NCBI RefSeq assembly: GCF_000191065.1
Contig: NZ_GL872282.1
Span: 1,304,088 to 1,368,087, forward strand
Source of the DNA: Prevotella multiformis DSM 16608
GTDB taxonomy: Bacteria > Bacteroidota > Bacteroidia > Bacteroidales > Bacteroidaceae
Direction of reading: 5' to 3'
DNA length: 64,000 nt
Part shown: piece after piece, positions 9,112 through 19,150 of the stretch
How positions within the stretch are numbered: the first letter of the stretch is position 1
Layout of the letters: each line of letters opens with the position of its first letter
The notes under the pieces: generated by a model
Databases searched by the model: none
Told to the model about the DNA's origin: nothing
Seen by the model: only the letters and a program-made list of their open reading frames with translations
Translations under genes and position numbers: made by a program

Positions 9112-9348
9112 CAGTTGGATAGGAACTGGATGTCCTACATGGCAGCGGCTGCTGAAGCGTTCCCGAGGTTTCTCCTTCCGTTTGGCAGGTTCTCGTCTTT
9201 TAGAAAAAAGGCAGGGGGCTGTATTACCGGAGAGAGGCGGAGGAAGCCGTGTAGAGGCAGGACGGTGTAAAGAGGTCACCGCCCCTGTCGGTAAGGAGTG
9301 GCAAGGGAGGTGATTCAGAAGACACTACAACTATAAAACGAACATATA

Positions 9349-9876
9349 ATGAAAGAAATCAGTTACAAAGAATTGAACTTCAATCCGTTCAACCTTCTGG
9401 GGAAAGAATGGATGCTGCTGTCTGCCGGCAATGAGCAGGATGGCTGTAATACAATGACAATCAGCTGGGGACATCTGGGCTGTCTCTGGGGACATAACGA
9501 CCCGACTGCTGTCGTCTACCTCCGTCCAAGCCGCTATACAAAGACGTTTGTGGACCGGGAAGATTACTTTACGCTCTGTGTCATGGACGGAACCTTCAGG
9601 CAGCAGATGGCCTATCTCGGCTCCGTGTCGGGACGTGATGAAGACAAGATCGCAAAGGCCGGACTGACGAAGGTCTTTGCCGATCACAGTGTCTACTTCA
9701 AGGAAGCCAAGCTGGTCTTTGTCTGCAAGAAAGAGTATGCAGCTGAACTGCAGGAAGGCGGATTCATCGACAAGGAAATTCTCCGGCAGGCTTATCCGGC
9801 CCATGACCTCCACACGATGTATGTCGGCCGAATCGTAAAGGTGCTGGTCCGCGATGACGAGTATCTGTCCCGGTAG
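9349..9876 (+). CDS. flavin reductase-like FMN-binding split-barrel protein
   Basis: 175 aa with the split-barrel flavoprotein pattern: FNLLGKEWMLLSAG, NTMTISWGHLGCLW, then VVYLRPSRYTKTF and DYFTLCVMD. Such proteins bind FMN and use NAD(P)H to reduce flavin or act as small NAD(P)H:FMN oxidoreductases in the cytoplasm. The partner is unknown. It is monocistronic: a short hairpin follows and the next gene is convergent. Confidence 0.9.
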   Translation: MKEISYKELNFNPFNLLGKEWMLLSAGNEQDGCNTMTISWGHLGCLWGHNDPTAVVYLRPSRYTKTFVDREDYFTLCVMDGTFRQQMAYLGSVSGRDEDKIAKAGLTKVFADHSVYFKEAKLVFVCKKEYAAELQEGGFIDKEILRQAYPAHDLHTMYVGRIVKVLVRDDEYLSR

Positions 9877-9895
9877 ACCGGTGCACGGTCTTGTT
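9875..9895 (+). terminator. short terminator-like hairpin
   Basis: AGACCG-GTGCA-CGGTCT followed by TGTTT immediately after the flavin reductase stop. The stem is only 6 bp, so this is a modest call. Confidence 0.4.
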
Positions 9896-10079
9896 TCCGG
9901 GTGTGTGTCGGATAATCAGATAGGGTGGCTCTCTGCCAGCCAAGCTGTGCCGGAGCTCCGGCAAGAAGCATGACAATGGCAGCTGTCGGCGGCCGGGGCT
10001 GTCGGGAGGTTTAGGACATGCCCCTGTGTCTGTATAAGGAGTTCTCTGCCATGTTCCGTGGGAAGCTGGGCGCAAAGCG

Positions 10080-11654
10080 TTACAGCTGCCGGAGGTAGGC
10101 CGCGGCCATCTCGGCGCACCGCTCGCCGTCGATGCCTGCACTGACGATGCCACCGGCATAGCCGGCACCCTCGGCGCATGGGAACAGTCCCTCCAGCCGT
10201 ATGTGCATGAGGGTGTCCCGGTTGCGGAGAATACGGACCGGCGAACTCGTACGGGTTTCGGAGGCGATCATCACGGCTTCGTTCGTAAGGAAGCCATGCG
10301 CCTGTTTTCCGAAGGTTTTGAAAGCCTCCTGAAGCCGTTCTGTGATAAAGGAGGGCATCCAGAAATGGATCGGACTGGAAATCAGTCCGGGTGCATAGCT
10401 CGACTTTGGGAGGTCGTACGATAGCCGGTTGTTCACGAAGTCCGCCATGCGCTGTGCGGGAGCTGTCTGGCTGCGGTTGCCCTGTTGCCATGTGTCATGC
10501 TCCAGCTGCTCCTGGTAGTGCATGATGCGGAGTAGGTAGTCTCCCTCCACGTCTTCCGGTTCGAGCTGGACGACCATTCCCGAGTTGGACCATTGCGTGC
10601 CGCGGTTGGCAGGGCTCATCCCGTTGGTTACGGTCTGTTCCGGACCGGTAGCCGAGGGGATGACGAATCCGCCGGGACACATGCAGAACGAGTAGACGCC
10701 ACGCCCCTGCACCTGTGTCACGAACGAGTATTCAGCCGTCGGGAGATATTTTCCTTTTCCGTTCTTGTTGTGATACTGTATCTGGTCGATCAGCCGGGCC
10801 GGATGTTCCAGACGTACTCCCACGGCAATTCCCTTTGCTTCCATCTCAATGCCGGCGCCGGCAAGATAGCGGTAGACATCCCGTGCGGAGTGTCCGGTAG
10901 CAAGAATGACCGGACCGTGGAACGTACGCTTTGTGCCGGTTGCCTCCCGGTTGTCGACGGCTTCCACGCCCACGACTTTGCTGCCTTCGAGCAGCAGGGA
11001 GGTCATCTTGGTCTGGAAATGTACCTCGCCTCCGCAGGCAAGAATCGTGTTGCGCATGTTCTCGATCACACGAGGGAGCCTGTCTGTCCCGATGTGGGGA
11101 TGGGCATCGGCGAGGATGGAGACCGGTGCTCCGTGCTGGCAGAAGACATTGAGGATCTTGTCGACAGGTCCGCGTTTCTTGCTGCGCGTATAGAGTTTTC
11201 CGTCCGAGTAGGCTCCGGCTCCGCCCTCTCCGAAGCAGTAATTCGACTCCGGGTCTACCGTCTGCGTCTTCTTTATCGAGGCAATGTCCGTTTTCCGGTC
11301 GCGCACGTTCTTTCCGCGTTCGAGGATTATCGGACGCAGGCCCAGCTCTATGAGCTTCAGCGAAGAGAACAGTCCGGCAGGTCCTTCGCCCACCACGATG
11401 ACGGCAGGGCTGCTGCTCACATCCCGGTATTCGGTCTTCACGAAGGCATCATCCTGCGGGAACTCGTTGATGTAGACACGGACTTTCAGGTTTACAAAGA
11501 TGTCACGGTGACGTGCGTCAATAGACCGTTTCAGGGTGCGTACCCGGTAGATCGTGCGCTCGTCAAGTCCCTTTTCCCGGGCAATATATGCCTTCAGATT
11601 GTCCTCGTCATAGGCTGCCTGTGGTAAAACACGCAGCTGGTATTCCTCTGTCAT
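10080..11654 (-). CDS. FAD-dependent oxidoreductase (COG2509-like dehydrogenase)
   Basis: 524 aa from the ATG at 11654. An N-terminal ~80-residue domain precedes a Rossmann FAD-binding fold (VIVVGEGPAGLFSSLKLIE) and a YCFGEGGAGAYSDGKL motif characteristic of this uncharacterised dehydrogenase family. A C-terminal GYAGGIVSAGIDG block completes the FAD site. The frame is open to 11717, but the -7 box at 11691-11698 lies within that stretch. Substrate unknown. Transcribed divergently from thrA. Confidence 0.9.
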   Translation of the reverse strand: MTEEYQLRVLPQAAYDEDNLKAYIAREKGLDERTIYRVRTLKRSIDARHRDIFVNLKVRVYINEFPQDDAFVKTEYRDVSSSPAVIVVGEGPAGLFSSLKLIELGLRPIILERGKNVRDRKTDIASIKKTQTVDPESNYCFGEGGAGAYSDGKLYTRSKKRGPVDKILNVFCQHGAPVSILADAHPHIGTDRLPRVIENMRNTILACGGEVHFQTKMTSLLLEGSKVVGVEAVDNREATGTKRTFHGPVILATGHSARDVYRYLAGAGIEMEAKGIAVGVRLEHPARLIDQIQYHNKNGKGKYLPTAEYSFVTQVQGRGVYSFCMCPGGFVIPSATGPEQTVTNGMSPANRGTQWSNSGMVVQLEPEDVEGDYLLRIMHYQEQLEHDTWQQGNRSQTAPAQRMADFVNNRLSYDLPKSSYAPGLISSPIHFWMPSFITERLQEAFKTFGKQAHGFLTNEAVMIASETRTSSPVRILRNRDTLMHIRLEGLFPCAEGAGYAGGIVSAGIDGERCAEMAAAYLRQL

Positions 11655-11690
11655 AATCGTGCTGTTTCTTCTTATAGCCACAAAATTAGT

Positions 11691-11698
11691 CAAATATA
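11691..11698 (-). promoter_or_regulatory. -7 box of the FAD oxidoreductase gene
   Basis: TATATTTG on the minus strand, ~36 bp before the ATG at 11654. It forms a divergent promoter pair with thrA. Confidence 0.6.
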
Positions 11699-11710
11699 TT
11701 GAGAAAAACG

Positions 11711-11741
11711 TTGGCAATTGGGATATTTCTTGTTATTTTTG
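11711..11741 (+). promoter_or_regulatory. thrA promoter
   Basis: TTG (11711-11713), a 20-bp spacer and TATTTTTG (11734-11741), about 66 bp ahead of the thrA ATG. Confidence 0.65.
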
Positions 11742-11807
11742 CGCCCAAGTCCGGCCTTTCCATCATTGTAAAAGGGAGGCGGATGATAATCCCAAAAGCT
11801 ATCAGCA

Positions 11808-14243
11808 ATGAAAGTATTGAAGTTTGGAGGAACATCCGTAGGTTCTGTTTCGAGTATTCTCAGCCTGAAGAAGATCGTGGAGCGGGAGGCGAAGCACCAG
11901 CCTGTCATCGTGGTTGTCAGTGCCTTGGGCGGCATCACCGACCAGCTCATAGCCACATCCCAGCTCGCTTTGAAGGGCGATGAAGGCTGGCGGACGGCAT
12001 TCGATGCAATGGTTGACCGCCATCACAGGATGATTGATGCCGTCATTACCGATCCGCAGGACCGTGAGAAGCTGTCCGGCAAGGTGGATGCCCTCTTCGA
12101 GCAATTACAGTCTATTTATTACGGTGTCTTCCTCATCCACGACCTCAGTCACAAGACACAGGACACGATTGTAAGCTACGGCGAACGCCTCAGCTCGAAC
12201 ATTGTGGCCACGCTCATCGGGGGTTCCAGGTGGTTTGATGCACGTACATTCATCAAGACCGAGGAGAAGCTGGGCAAACGGAGTCTCGACACGGAACTTA
12301 CCAACAGGCTTGTCTCGGCGGCCTTCTCCGACCTTCCCCGCATCTCCCTCGTCCCGGGTTTCATCGCACAGGACCGAGACTCGGGCGACATCACCAATCT
12401 GGGACGTGGCGGAAGCGATTACACCGCTTCGATCCTCGCCGCCGCACTCAATGCCGAAGTGCTGGAAATATGGACGGATGTCGACGGATTCATGACCGCT
12501 GATCCCAGGGTCATCAAAGGAGCCTATACCATCAATGAGCTTTCGTATAAAGAAGCCATGGAGCTCTGCAACTTCGGAGCGAAGGTCGTCTATCCGCCGA
12601 CGATATACCCTGTGTGTGTGAAGAACATTCCTATCCGGGTGAAGAACACCTTTCACCCGGAAAGAAAAGGAACTGTCATCAAGTCGCACATAGAGAACAA
12701 TGGGAAACCCATCAAGGGCATATCGTCCATCAAAGACACGACGCTCATCACTGTGACCGGTCTGTCCATGGTGGGTGTCGTGGGGGTCAACCGGCGCATT
12801 TTCAGTTCGCTTGCCGACAACGGCATCAGCGTCTTCCTCGTTTCGCAGGCTGCATCAGAGAACAACACCTCTATCGGCGTGAAGGATGAAGATGCCGTGC
12901 AAGCCGTGAATGTACTGAACGAGGAGTTCCGGCTTGAGATAGAGGACGGACGGATGTTCCCCATGCATGCTGAGAGCGGTCTTGCCACCGTGGCCATCGT
13001 GGGAGAGAACATGAAGCGCACGCCGGGCATCAGCGGAAAGCTCTTCGGCACGCTCGGACGGTCGGGAATCAGCATCATTGCACTGGCACAGGGTGCGACG
13101 GAAATGAACATCTCCTTCGTTGTGCGGGGGACGGATCTGCGCAAATCCCTGAACGTACTGCACGATTCGTTCTTCCTGTCCGAATACAAGGAGCTGAACC
13201 TTTTTATATGCGGTGTCGGTACGGTGGGCGGAAAACTCATCGAGCAGATCAAGAACCAGTATGAAGAACTGAAGCGGCATTCCCATCTGAAACTGAATGT
13301 CGTGGGAATCGCTTCATCGCACAATGCCATCTTCAATCGTGACGGGCTGGACCTTGACAACTGTCTGGAAGATCTCCGGGCAAGCGAACCGTCCAGTCCA
13401 GAACATCTGCGTGATGTGATTCTCGGGATGAACATTTTCAACTCGGTGTTCGTCGACTGCACAGCTTCCAAGGAGGTTGCAGCTCTTTATCAGTCGCTCC
13501 TTGAAAACAACATATCGGTCATTGCGGCCAACAAGATAGCGGCTTCCAGTGCTTACGAGAACTATTGCCGGCTGAAGCAGACAGCCCTCCAGCGTGGGGT
13601 GAAGTTCCGTTTTGAAACGAACGTAGGTGCCGGTCTGCCGATTATCGGGACGATCAACGACCTGCGCAATTCAGGGGACAGGATATTGAAGATAGAGGCT
13701 GTCCTGTCCGGCACGCTCAACTTCATCTTCGACGAAATCAGTGCGGACATTCCTTTCTCGGAGACGGTGAAACGCGCAAAGGAGCAGGGATACAGCGAAC
13801 CGGATCCACGTATCGACCTCAGCGGAACGGATGTGATCCGCAAACTGGTCATCCTTACACGCGAGGCTGGCTATAAGGTGGAACAGAAAGATGTGGAGAG
13901 ACGCCTCTTTGTCCCTGATGAATATTTCAAGGGATCGGTGGACGACTTCTGGAAGCATCTGCCCGAACTTGACGCAGACTTTGAACGGCGTCGCCGGAAA
14001 CTCTCCGAAGAAGGCAGACGCTGGCGGTTTGTGGCGACGATGGAACACGGCAGGACAAGTGTGGCGCTGAAGGCGGTCGATGCACTCCATCCTTTCTACA
14101 ACCTCGAAGGATCCAACAACATTGTCCTCCTCACCACAGAACGTTATAAGGAATACCCCATGCAGATACAGGGCTACGGTGCCGGCGCTTCCGTGACTGC
14201 TGCGGGCGTGTTCGCCAATGTCATGAGCATTGCCAATATATAG
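11808..14243 (+). CDS. thrA: bifunctional aspartokinase / homoserine dehydrogenase I
   Basis: 811 aa catalysing the first and third steps of threonine (and methionine) synthesis from aspartate. The kinase domain opens with KFGGTSVGSVSS and includes the NLGRGGSDYTAS motif. An ACT regulatory region (about residues 310-450) is followed by the homoserine dehydrogenase domain, whose NAD(P)-binding GVGTVGG lies near residue 465. The length matches the fused E. coli-type enzyme. Feedback inhibition by threonine is expected from the ACT domains but not shown. Confidence 0.97.
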   Translation: MKVLKFGGTSVGSVSSILSLKKIVEREAKHQPVIVVVSALGGITDQLIATSQLALKGDEGWRTAFDAMVDRHHRMIDAVITDPQDREKLSGKVDALFEQLQSIYYGVFLIHDLSHKTQDTIVSYGERLSSNIVATLIGGSRWFDARTFIKTEEKLGKRSLDTELTNRLVSAAFSDLPRISLVPGFIAQDRDSGDITNLGRGGSDYTASILAAALNAEVLEIWTDVDGFMTADPRVIKGAYTINELSYKEAMELCNFGAKVVYPPTIYPVCVKNIPIRVKNTFHPERKGTVIKSHIENNGKPIKGISSIKDTTLITVTGLSMVGVVGVNRRIFSSLADNGISVFLVSQAASENNTSIGVKDEDAVQAVNVLNEEFRLEIEDGRMFPMHAESGLATVAIVGENMKRTPGISGKLFGTLGRSGISIIALAQGATEMNISFVVRGTDLRKSLNVLHDSFFLSEYKELNLFICGVGTVGGKLIEQIKNQYEELKRHSHLKLNVVGIASSHNAIFNRDGLDLDNCLEDLRASEPSSPEHLRDVILGMNIFNSVFVDCTASKEVAALYQSLLENNISVIAANKIAASSAYENYCRLKQTALQRGVKFRFETNVGAGLPIIGTINDLRNSGDRILKIEAVLSGTLNFIFDEISADIPFSETVKRAKEQGYSEPDPRIDLSGTDVIRKLVILTREAGYKVEQKDVERRLFVPDEYFKGSVDDFWKHLPELDADFERRRRKLSEEGRRWRFVATMEHGRTSVALKAVDALHPFYNLEGSNNIVLLTTERYKEYPMQIQGYGAGASVTAAGVFANVMSIANI

Positions 14244-14311
14244 TCTCCTGTTGCCCCGGTATGCATTTCCTTTATGGTAAGTTCTGAAAGTTTCCCTTGA
14301 TGGCTTTTTGT

Positions 14312-14364
14312 CTTTCAGGCGGGCAGACTCCGCTTTTTTTCTTGAAAGAGCATGGCGGGCTATG
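14312..14364. repeat. dispersed hairpin repeat, copy 2
   Basis: Related to 7391-7444: CTTTCAGGCGGGCAG, then a T-run, then CTTGAAAGAGCATGGCGGGC. The GCATGGC/GCTATGC stem is retained. It sits 68 bp past the thrA stop. Confidence 0.55.
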
Positions 14365-14642
14365 CGAATGAAAGAACGAACTGAAGCGACCACATAAAGA
14401 CGGAAAGGCACGGAAAGTTGACAGAAGTCCTGTCTGCGACAGACCGACATGGAGTTTTCAGAACAGGCCTTGTCAGCCTGTATCATCCGGCCATCCGCCT
14501 CTTGCCTGTATGTATGTCGTGCAGGGGAGGGACTTCTCTTCTCGCTCCTGCTGTACGCATCGAAGCCTATGCCGTTTAGGTTTTACCGGACAGTATAATG
14601 ATAAAAAATCTCCATTCGAAGGTGATATTCAATTTTTTTTTC

Positions 14643-14650
14643 TATCTTTG
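14643..14650 (+). promoter_or_regulatory. -7 box of fhs
   Basis: TATCTTTG, 30 bp before the fhs ATG. The -33 region is weak. Confidence 0.6.
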
Positions 14651-14680
14651 CCCACATAACTTAACGTAAAAAATATAACT

Positions 14681-16348
14681 ATGAAATCAGACATTGAAAT
14701 CGCTCGTTCATGTAATATGAAACGGATCGAGGAAGTTGCAGCGACGGCAGGAATCCCTGCGGAAGTATTGGAACATTATGGCAAGTACATGGCAAAGATT
14801 CCTCTCTCGTTGATCGATGAGGATCGCGTAGCCTGCAACCGCCTTATTCTTGTCAGCTCCATTTCTCCCACACGTGCGGGAATCGGAAAGACAACGGTCA
14901 GCATTGGTCTGTCCATGGCACTCAACCGCATCGGGAAACGCTCTATGCTTGCCCTGCGCGAACCGAGCCTCGGCCCCTGTTTCGGTATGAAAGGTGGAGC
15001 CGCCGGCGGCGGTTATGCCCAGGTAGTACCGATGGAGAAGATCAACCTCCACTTCACGGGCGATTTCCATGCCATTACGAGTGCGCATAACATGATTGCC
15101 GCCTTGCTCGACAACTATATCTATCAGCACCGCAGTGAAGGGTTCGCGCTGAAGCAGATCTTGTGGAAACGCGTGCTGGATGTCAACGACCGCAGTCTTC
15201 GCAATATCGTGACGGGACTGGGGAATACGACCGACGGACTGCCGGCGCAGTCAGGCTTCGACATTACGCCGGCCAGTGAAATCATGGCGGCCCTGTGCCT
15301 TGCGGACAGTGAGGATGACCTCCGCCGGCGGATTGAGAACATGGTCTTGGGCATAACTTTCGAGGACAAGCCTTTCACGGTATGCGACCTCGGGGTGGCC
15401 GGAGCGATAACCGTCCTGCTGATGGATGCCCTCAAGCCGAATCTCGTACAGACGCTTGAGGGGACTCCGGCGCTGGTTCATGGAGGGCCGTTTGCCAATA
15501 TCGCCCATGGATGCAACAGTCTGGTCGCTACGAAGATTGCAATGTCTCTGAGCGATTATGCGGTGACGGAGGCCGGCTTCGGTGCGGATCTCGGTGCAGA
15601 GAAATTCCTGGACATCAAGTGTCGTAAGGCTGGAATCCATCCTCGTATTACGGTGCTTGTCACTACTTTACGCGGCTTGAAGATGCATGGAGGGCTCGTC
15701 GGCGGCGAATCGCACGAGCAGGAGCGGCAGGCTCTTATCGAAGGTTTCGCCAATCTCGACCGTCATGTCAAGAACATGCAGCGTTTCGGGCAGCCTGTTG
15801 TGGTGACATTGAACAGATACGGTGATGACAGCGAGGAAGAGATCGCATTGCTTTCCGAGCATTGCAGGATGCTGGGCGTAGGCTTTGCCGAGAACAATGT
15901 GTTTGCGCAAGGCGGAGAAGGTGCAGAAGAACTGGCCCGGCTTGTCGTAGAGACGATTGACAGGCAGGGGGGGAAGGAGATCCGCATGGCATACGCGGAT
16001 GATGACACCATCGAAGAGAAGGTGAACAGGATCGCCAAGAACATATATGGTGCCCGTTCTGTTATCCTCAAGAAATCGGCAGAAAAGAAACTTGCCCGTA
16101 TTCGTGCCTGGGGGATGGAACGCTTCCCTGTCTGCATTGCCAAGACACAGTTCTCGTTCAGTGAAGACCCCAAGCAGGTGGGTGCTGCCAAGGACTTTGA
16201 CATTACCATCCGGGATTTCGTAATCAACGGCGGTGCGGAAATGATTGTGGCTATTGCCGGAGACATCATGCGTATGCCGGGGCTTCCGAAGATTCCGCAG
16301 GCGGAGAAGATCGATATTGTGCATGGACAGATAGAAGGACTGGCTTAG
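14681..16348 (+). CDS. fhs: formate-tetrahydrofolate ligase
   Basis: 555 aa. Catalyses formate + THF + ATP to 10-formyl-THF, reversibly. The nucleotide-binding loop [15 protein letters not shown] is near residues 65-80, and [17 protein letters not shown] and HFTGDFHAI are family hallmarks. In fermenters that degrade histidine, 10-formyl-THF made by FtcD can be run back through this enzyme to formate and ATP; the hut operon at 55199-61978 makes that plausible here. Own promoter and strong terminator indicate a single-gene unit. Confidence 0.97.
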   Translation: MKSDIEIARSCNMKRIEEVAATAGIPAEVLEHYGKYMAKIPLSLIDEDRVACNRLILVSSISPTRAGIGKTTVSIGLSMALNRIGKRSMLALREPSLGPCFGMKGGAAGGGYAQVVPMEKINLHFTGDFHAITSAHNMIAALLDNYIYQHRSEGFALKQILWKRVLDVNDRSLRNIVTGLGNTTDGLPAQSGFDITPASEIMAALCLADSEDDLRRRIENMVLGITFEDKPFTVCDLGVAGAITVLLMDALKPNLVQTLEGTPALVHGGPFANIAHGCNSLVATKIAMSLSDYAVTEAGFGADLGAEKFLDIKCRKAGIHPRITVLVTTLRGLKMHGGLVGGESHEQERQALIEGFANLDRHVKNMQRFGQPVVVTLNRYGDDSEEEIALLSEHCRMLGVGFAENNVFAQGGEGAEELARLVVETIDRQGGKEIRMAYADDDTIEEKVNRIAKNIYGARSVILKKSAEKKLARIRAWGMERFPVCIAKTQFSFSEDPKQVGAAKDFDITIRDFVINGGAEMIVAIAGDIMRMPGLPKIPQAEKIDIVHGQIEGLA

Positions 16349-16377
16349 CATGATCCGCTGACTGTCCGTTTGTATCG

Positions 16378-16416
16378 GAGACGGTTCTGCCTGTTTCAGA
16401 ACCGTCTCTTTTTTTG
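16378..16416 (+). terminator. fhs terminator
   Basis: GAGACGGTTCTG / CAGAACCGTCTC, a perfect 12-bp stem with a 7-nt loop, followed by seven T. Confidence 0.9.
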
Positions 16417-16532
16417 CCTCAGGTAGACTTTCTACAGATTGAGTAAAACTGAAATCTGAAACCTGAATCTTCAGCATTTGCAGTATTTTTACACCTGCTT
16501 ATGGCTTGATGGGAATCTTATCGGATTTCCAC

Positions 16533-17243
16533 CTACTCGTAGTCATCCACCACATTGTTGATAAAGTCCATCATGGGTTTGCCGGTCTTGCAGATGTTCT
16601 CCAGTTTTCCAAGCCAGTTACCGCCTTCAAAGAAATCGTCGGGGACGGACACCCAGCAGCAGTAGTCCTTCATCCGGAGATACTGGAGGAACTCGTAGTC
16701 CTTGGGAAAACCTTTCGGAACGGTCTTCAGGGATGCAAGGCCGAAGCCTTTCTTGCTCACCTTGTCGTCCGTCCATCGTCCTTCGTTCGGTCGGCCGAAC
16801 AGCTTTGCAAAGTCCGGATTCTCCACATCTTTCCGCCATTCGTCGATGTTTGCCATGATCTCATTGCGACAGGATGTAAGGATGTTTGTAGGCAGCCAGT
16901 AGCAGCCAACGGCCACCAGGCAGTTGCCCGGTTGTAGATGGATGTAATAGCCGCCGCGCAGAGCCTTGCGTCCGTGCGCACAGATATAGGCGCCGAAGTG
17001 GCGTTTATAGGGGCTCTTGTCGGGCGAGAAGCGTACGTCACGATAGAAGCGGTAAGTGCAGTCCTTCGCCGTCAGATGTGAAACCTCTTCGTCAAAGGTT
17101 GCCAGGCAAGATATGACTTGGTCGACACCTTTCTCGAAGTCGGCCTTCACCGCATCATATTCAGCCTTATGTTCCTGAAACCACTGCCGGTTATTGTTCG
17201 CAGCAATGCCTTCCAGGAAGTGCATGATCTTCTTTGTATTCAT
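16533..17243 (-). CDS. DUF2461 family protein
   Basis: 236 aa from the ATG at 17243 (MNTKKIMHFLEGIAANNNR). It matches the DUF2461 (TIGR02453) pattern: NNRQWFQEHKAEYDAVKADF, YRFYRDVRFSPDKSPYK, then GGYYIHLQPGNCLVAVG. The molecular function of the family is not established. The open frame extends 58 codons upstream, but that part lacks family similarity and runs through the spacer after nth. It may be cotranscribed with nth and pepE. Confidence 0.85.
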   Translation of the reverse strand: MNTKKIMHFLEGIAANNNRQWFQEHKAEYDAVKADFEKGVDQVISCLATFDEEVSHLTAKDCTYRFYRDVRFSPDKSPYKRHFGAYICAHGRKALRGGYYIHLQPGNCLVAVGCYWLPTNILTSCRNEIMANIDEWRKDVENPDFAKLFGRPNEGRWTDDKVSKKGFGLASLKTVPKGFPKDYEFLQYLRMKDYCCWVSVPDDFFEGGNWLGKLENICKTGKPMMDFINNVVDDYE

Positions 17244-17383
17244 TTCTTCTTGTTTTGCGGATTTATGTTTTGCTGTCAGGGAAGTCAGAAGAGTTAAAGG
17301 AGCCGGACCGAACGAATTGGGTTGAGGCATATAGCGGAATATCGCAGTTGGTCTCAACTCCTTCTGAGCCTGAAAACCACTCT

Positions 17384-18031
17384 TTATAATTTGCTGTTCT
17401 TCATCAGCTTGGGACATATAGCATCAAACGGGCAGTGCTCGCAATCAGGCTTAGCACTCTTGCAGACATACCGGCCATGCAGCAGTATCCAGTGATGAGC
17501 ATCCGACACTTCCTCCGTCGGGATGTTCTTCATCAGATAGTCTTCCACCTTGCGGGGTGTGTCTGCTGTTGACGGAACCAGTCCCAGCCGATGGCTGACA
17601 CGGTAGACGTGCGTGTCGACGGCCAGGGTCGGCTTGCCGAACCACACGGCCTGTATGACGTTCGCCGTCTTGCGGCCTACCCCCGGCAGCATCGTAAGTG
17701 CAATGGGGTCAGACGGCACTTCGCCGCCGAACTGCTCTACCAGCATCTTCGACATTTCCACCAGATGTTTTGCTTTCGCATTCGGATAGGACACGCTCTT
17801 CACATACCCGAACACCTCTTCGGCCGTTGCCTTGGCCATCGTCTTTGCATCCGGGTAATGGCGGAACAGTTCCGGGGTAATGGCGTTGATGCGCTTGTCC
17901 GTACACTGTGCGGACAGCAGCGTGGCGCAGAGCAGCTGGAATGCCGAGCCGAACATCAGCTCGGTTGACACGTGTCCGGTGTGTTTGCGGAAGTAATCCA
18001 AGACATAAGTATATCGTTCTTTCCTTGTCAT
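17384..18031 (-). CDS. nth: endonuclease III
   Basis: 215 aa base-excision repair DNA glycosylase/AP lyase acting on oxidised pyrimidines. The helix-hairpin-helix LPGVGRKTANV carries the catalytic Lys, and VDTHVYRVSHRL holds the catalytic Asp. The [4Fe-4S] ligands follow as C-x6-C-x2-C-x5-C near the C-terminus. The ATG at 18031 (MTRKERYTYV) fits family length; an upstream frame extension to 18079 is unlikely. Lies 49 bp after pepE. Confidence 0.95.
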   Translation of the reverse strand: MTRKERYTYVLDYFRKHTGHVSTELMFGSAFQLLCATLLSAQCTDKRINAITPELFRHYPDAKTMAKATAEEVFGYVKSVSYPNAKAKHLVEMSKMLVEQFGGEVPSDPIALTMLPGVGRKTANVIQAVWFGKPTLAVDTHVYRVSHRLGLVPSTADTPRKVEDYLMKNIPTEEVSDAHHWILLHGRYVCKSAKPDCEHCPFDAICPKLMKNSKL

Positions 18032-18080
18032 CTTTCTTTTATTGTATAGGGCTGTGGCTATGCCTCCCCGCCCGATCAAC

Positions 18081-18701
18081 TTATTTTGCTTCTTTTATCA
18101 CGACACTGTCTCCCACAACGGCAATGGCCTGTCGGTTTGTGATGATCTTCAAGGGCAGGTGGCTGTTCTTGTGGACGACTCTCCGTGCAGCCTCCTCAAA
18201 AGGAAAGCTGTCGAAATGTACGACAGGATAGAAGCTGACGATGCCGAGACCGCGGAAGTCCGTGAAGCCCGGTGTCAGCGCAAGATGGTCGTCCATGTCC
18301 TTGGCATATTCTATGTCGGGGGCAAGAATCATCGCTCCGGCTGATTCCCCGATGTACGTTTTTCCTTTCCCCACCTGTTCTGTGATGTATCTGTCGGCAC
18401 CTGTCCTCCTCAATTCCTGCATGAGGAAAAATGTGTTACCCCCTGAGACGTAGATGCAGTCACAGTCGTTCAGTACTTCTTCCGTCTTGTTCCTGCTGCA
18501 TTGAGAGATTTCCAGCTCCTTGACGATAAGTCCGAGAGCGTCAAGTGCCGCCCTGCCGTCCTCCACGTATCGTGTGTATTCCTCATGGATGCTTGCGGTA
18601 GGGATGAATGCTACTGTCTTTCCTTTCAGCGGAATGGCGACAGACTCGGACAGGACCGAAGCCACATCCGCAAAAGACGAGCATAAAAAGATTCTCTTCA
18701 T
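18081..18701 (-). CDS. peptidase E-like (S51) class I glutamine-amidotransferase-fold hydrolase
   Basis: 206 aa with the S51 dipeptidase E layout: CIYVSGGNTFFLMQELR, then the nucleophile elbow YIGESAGAMILAPDIE containing the catalytic Ser, and a downstream PVVHFDSFPF region supplying His. Peptidase E cleaves Asp-X dipeptides in the cytoplasm. Head of a minus-strand group with nth and possibly DUF2461. Confidence 0.85.
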   Translation of the reverse strand: MKRIFLCSSFADVASVLSESVAIPLKGKTVAFIPTASIHEEYTRYVEDGRAALDALGLIVKELEISQCSRNKTEEVLNDCDCIYVSGGNTFFLMQELRRTGADRYITEQVGKGKTYIGESAGAMILAPDIEYAKDMDDHLALTPGFTDFRGLGIVSFYPVVHFDSFPFEEAARRVVHKNSHLPLKIITNRQAIAVVGDSVVIKEAK

Positions 18702-18822
18702 TGGCGTATTATGTTTTAGTGCTTCCTTATCGTTGATGCAGCGAAGAGCCTGGACAAGGAGTAAAGCACAGTACCATGCACAGGAATGATATTACTTTGC
18801 ATACCTTTCGTGTCTGATGGTG

Positions 18823-18830
18823 CAAAGTTA
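18823..18830 (-). promoter_or_regulatory. -7 box of the pepE-nth unit
   Basis: TAACTTTG on the minus strand, ~120 bp before the pepE ATG. It faces away from the small membrane-protein promoter at 18849-18880. Confidence 0.5.
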
Positions 18831-18848
18831 CTGAAAACCTAAAGATTA

Positions 18849-18880
18849 TTTGGTTTTTTCCGAAACTTAATGTACTTTTG
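18849..18880 (+). promoter_or_regulatory. promoter of the small membrane protein
   Basis: TTTG (18849-18852), exactly 20 bp, then TACTTTTG (18873-18880): a full consensus match. Confidence 0.8.
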
Positions 18881-18906
18881 CATCAGAAAATTAAATCAAA
18901 TCAATT

Positions 18907-19128
18907 ATGACAACTCCAATGATAGGACTGATTGCACTGCTCGTCATCGCACTGGTCGGGTGGGCAATCGCAGAGCAGAAAAGCAAAAGCGTAACATTCG
19001 TTCACTCAGAGGCGGAAGCTGAAGGGGAAGAGGAAATGAAAGAGGCTTACGAAGCCAATGGCAACAAAGAGCTGAACCTCAAAGACCTTCTTGCGCACAA
19101 CAGCACCAAAGGTTACAAGGCTATTTAG
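18907..19128 (+). CDS. small single-pass membrane protein, function unknown (73 aa)
   Basis: Residues 4-22 form one transmembrane helix (MIGLIALLVIALVGWAIAE). A charged, Glu-rich segment (HSEAEAEGEEEMKEAYEAN) and a polar tail follow. It has a consensus promoter 27 bp upstream and a strong hairpin terminator after the stop, so it is a well-defined single-gene transcript. I do not recognise a family. Confidence 0.8.
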   Translation: MTTPMIGLIALLVIALVGWAIAEQKSKSVTFVHSEAEAEGEEEMKEAYEANGNKELNLKDLLAHNSTKGYKAI

Positions 19129-19150
19129 AACCAGACGGTTACAAGTATAG

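Larger units (their letters stand above)
14244..14680. other. intergenic region between thrA and fhs
   Basis: 437 bp with no supported gene. It holds the second copy of the dispersed hairpin repeat (14312-14364) just after thrA, and the fhs promoter near its right end. Confidence 0.6.

Noticed and set aside
9120..9348. Known riboswitch before the flavin reductase gene
   Set aside because: No match that I can recall to FMN, cobalamin, TPP or SAM consensus blocks.
10593..11627. 344-codon open frame on the plus strand
   Set aside because: Antisense of the FAD oxidoreductase; no family similarity.
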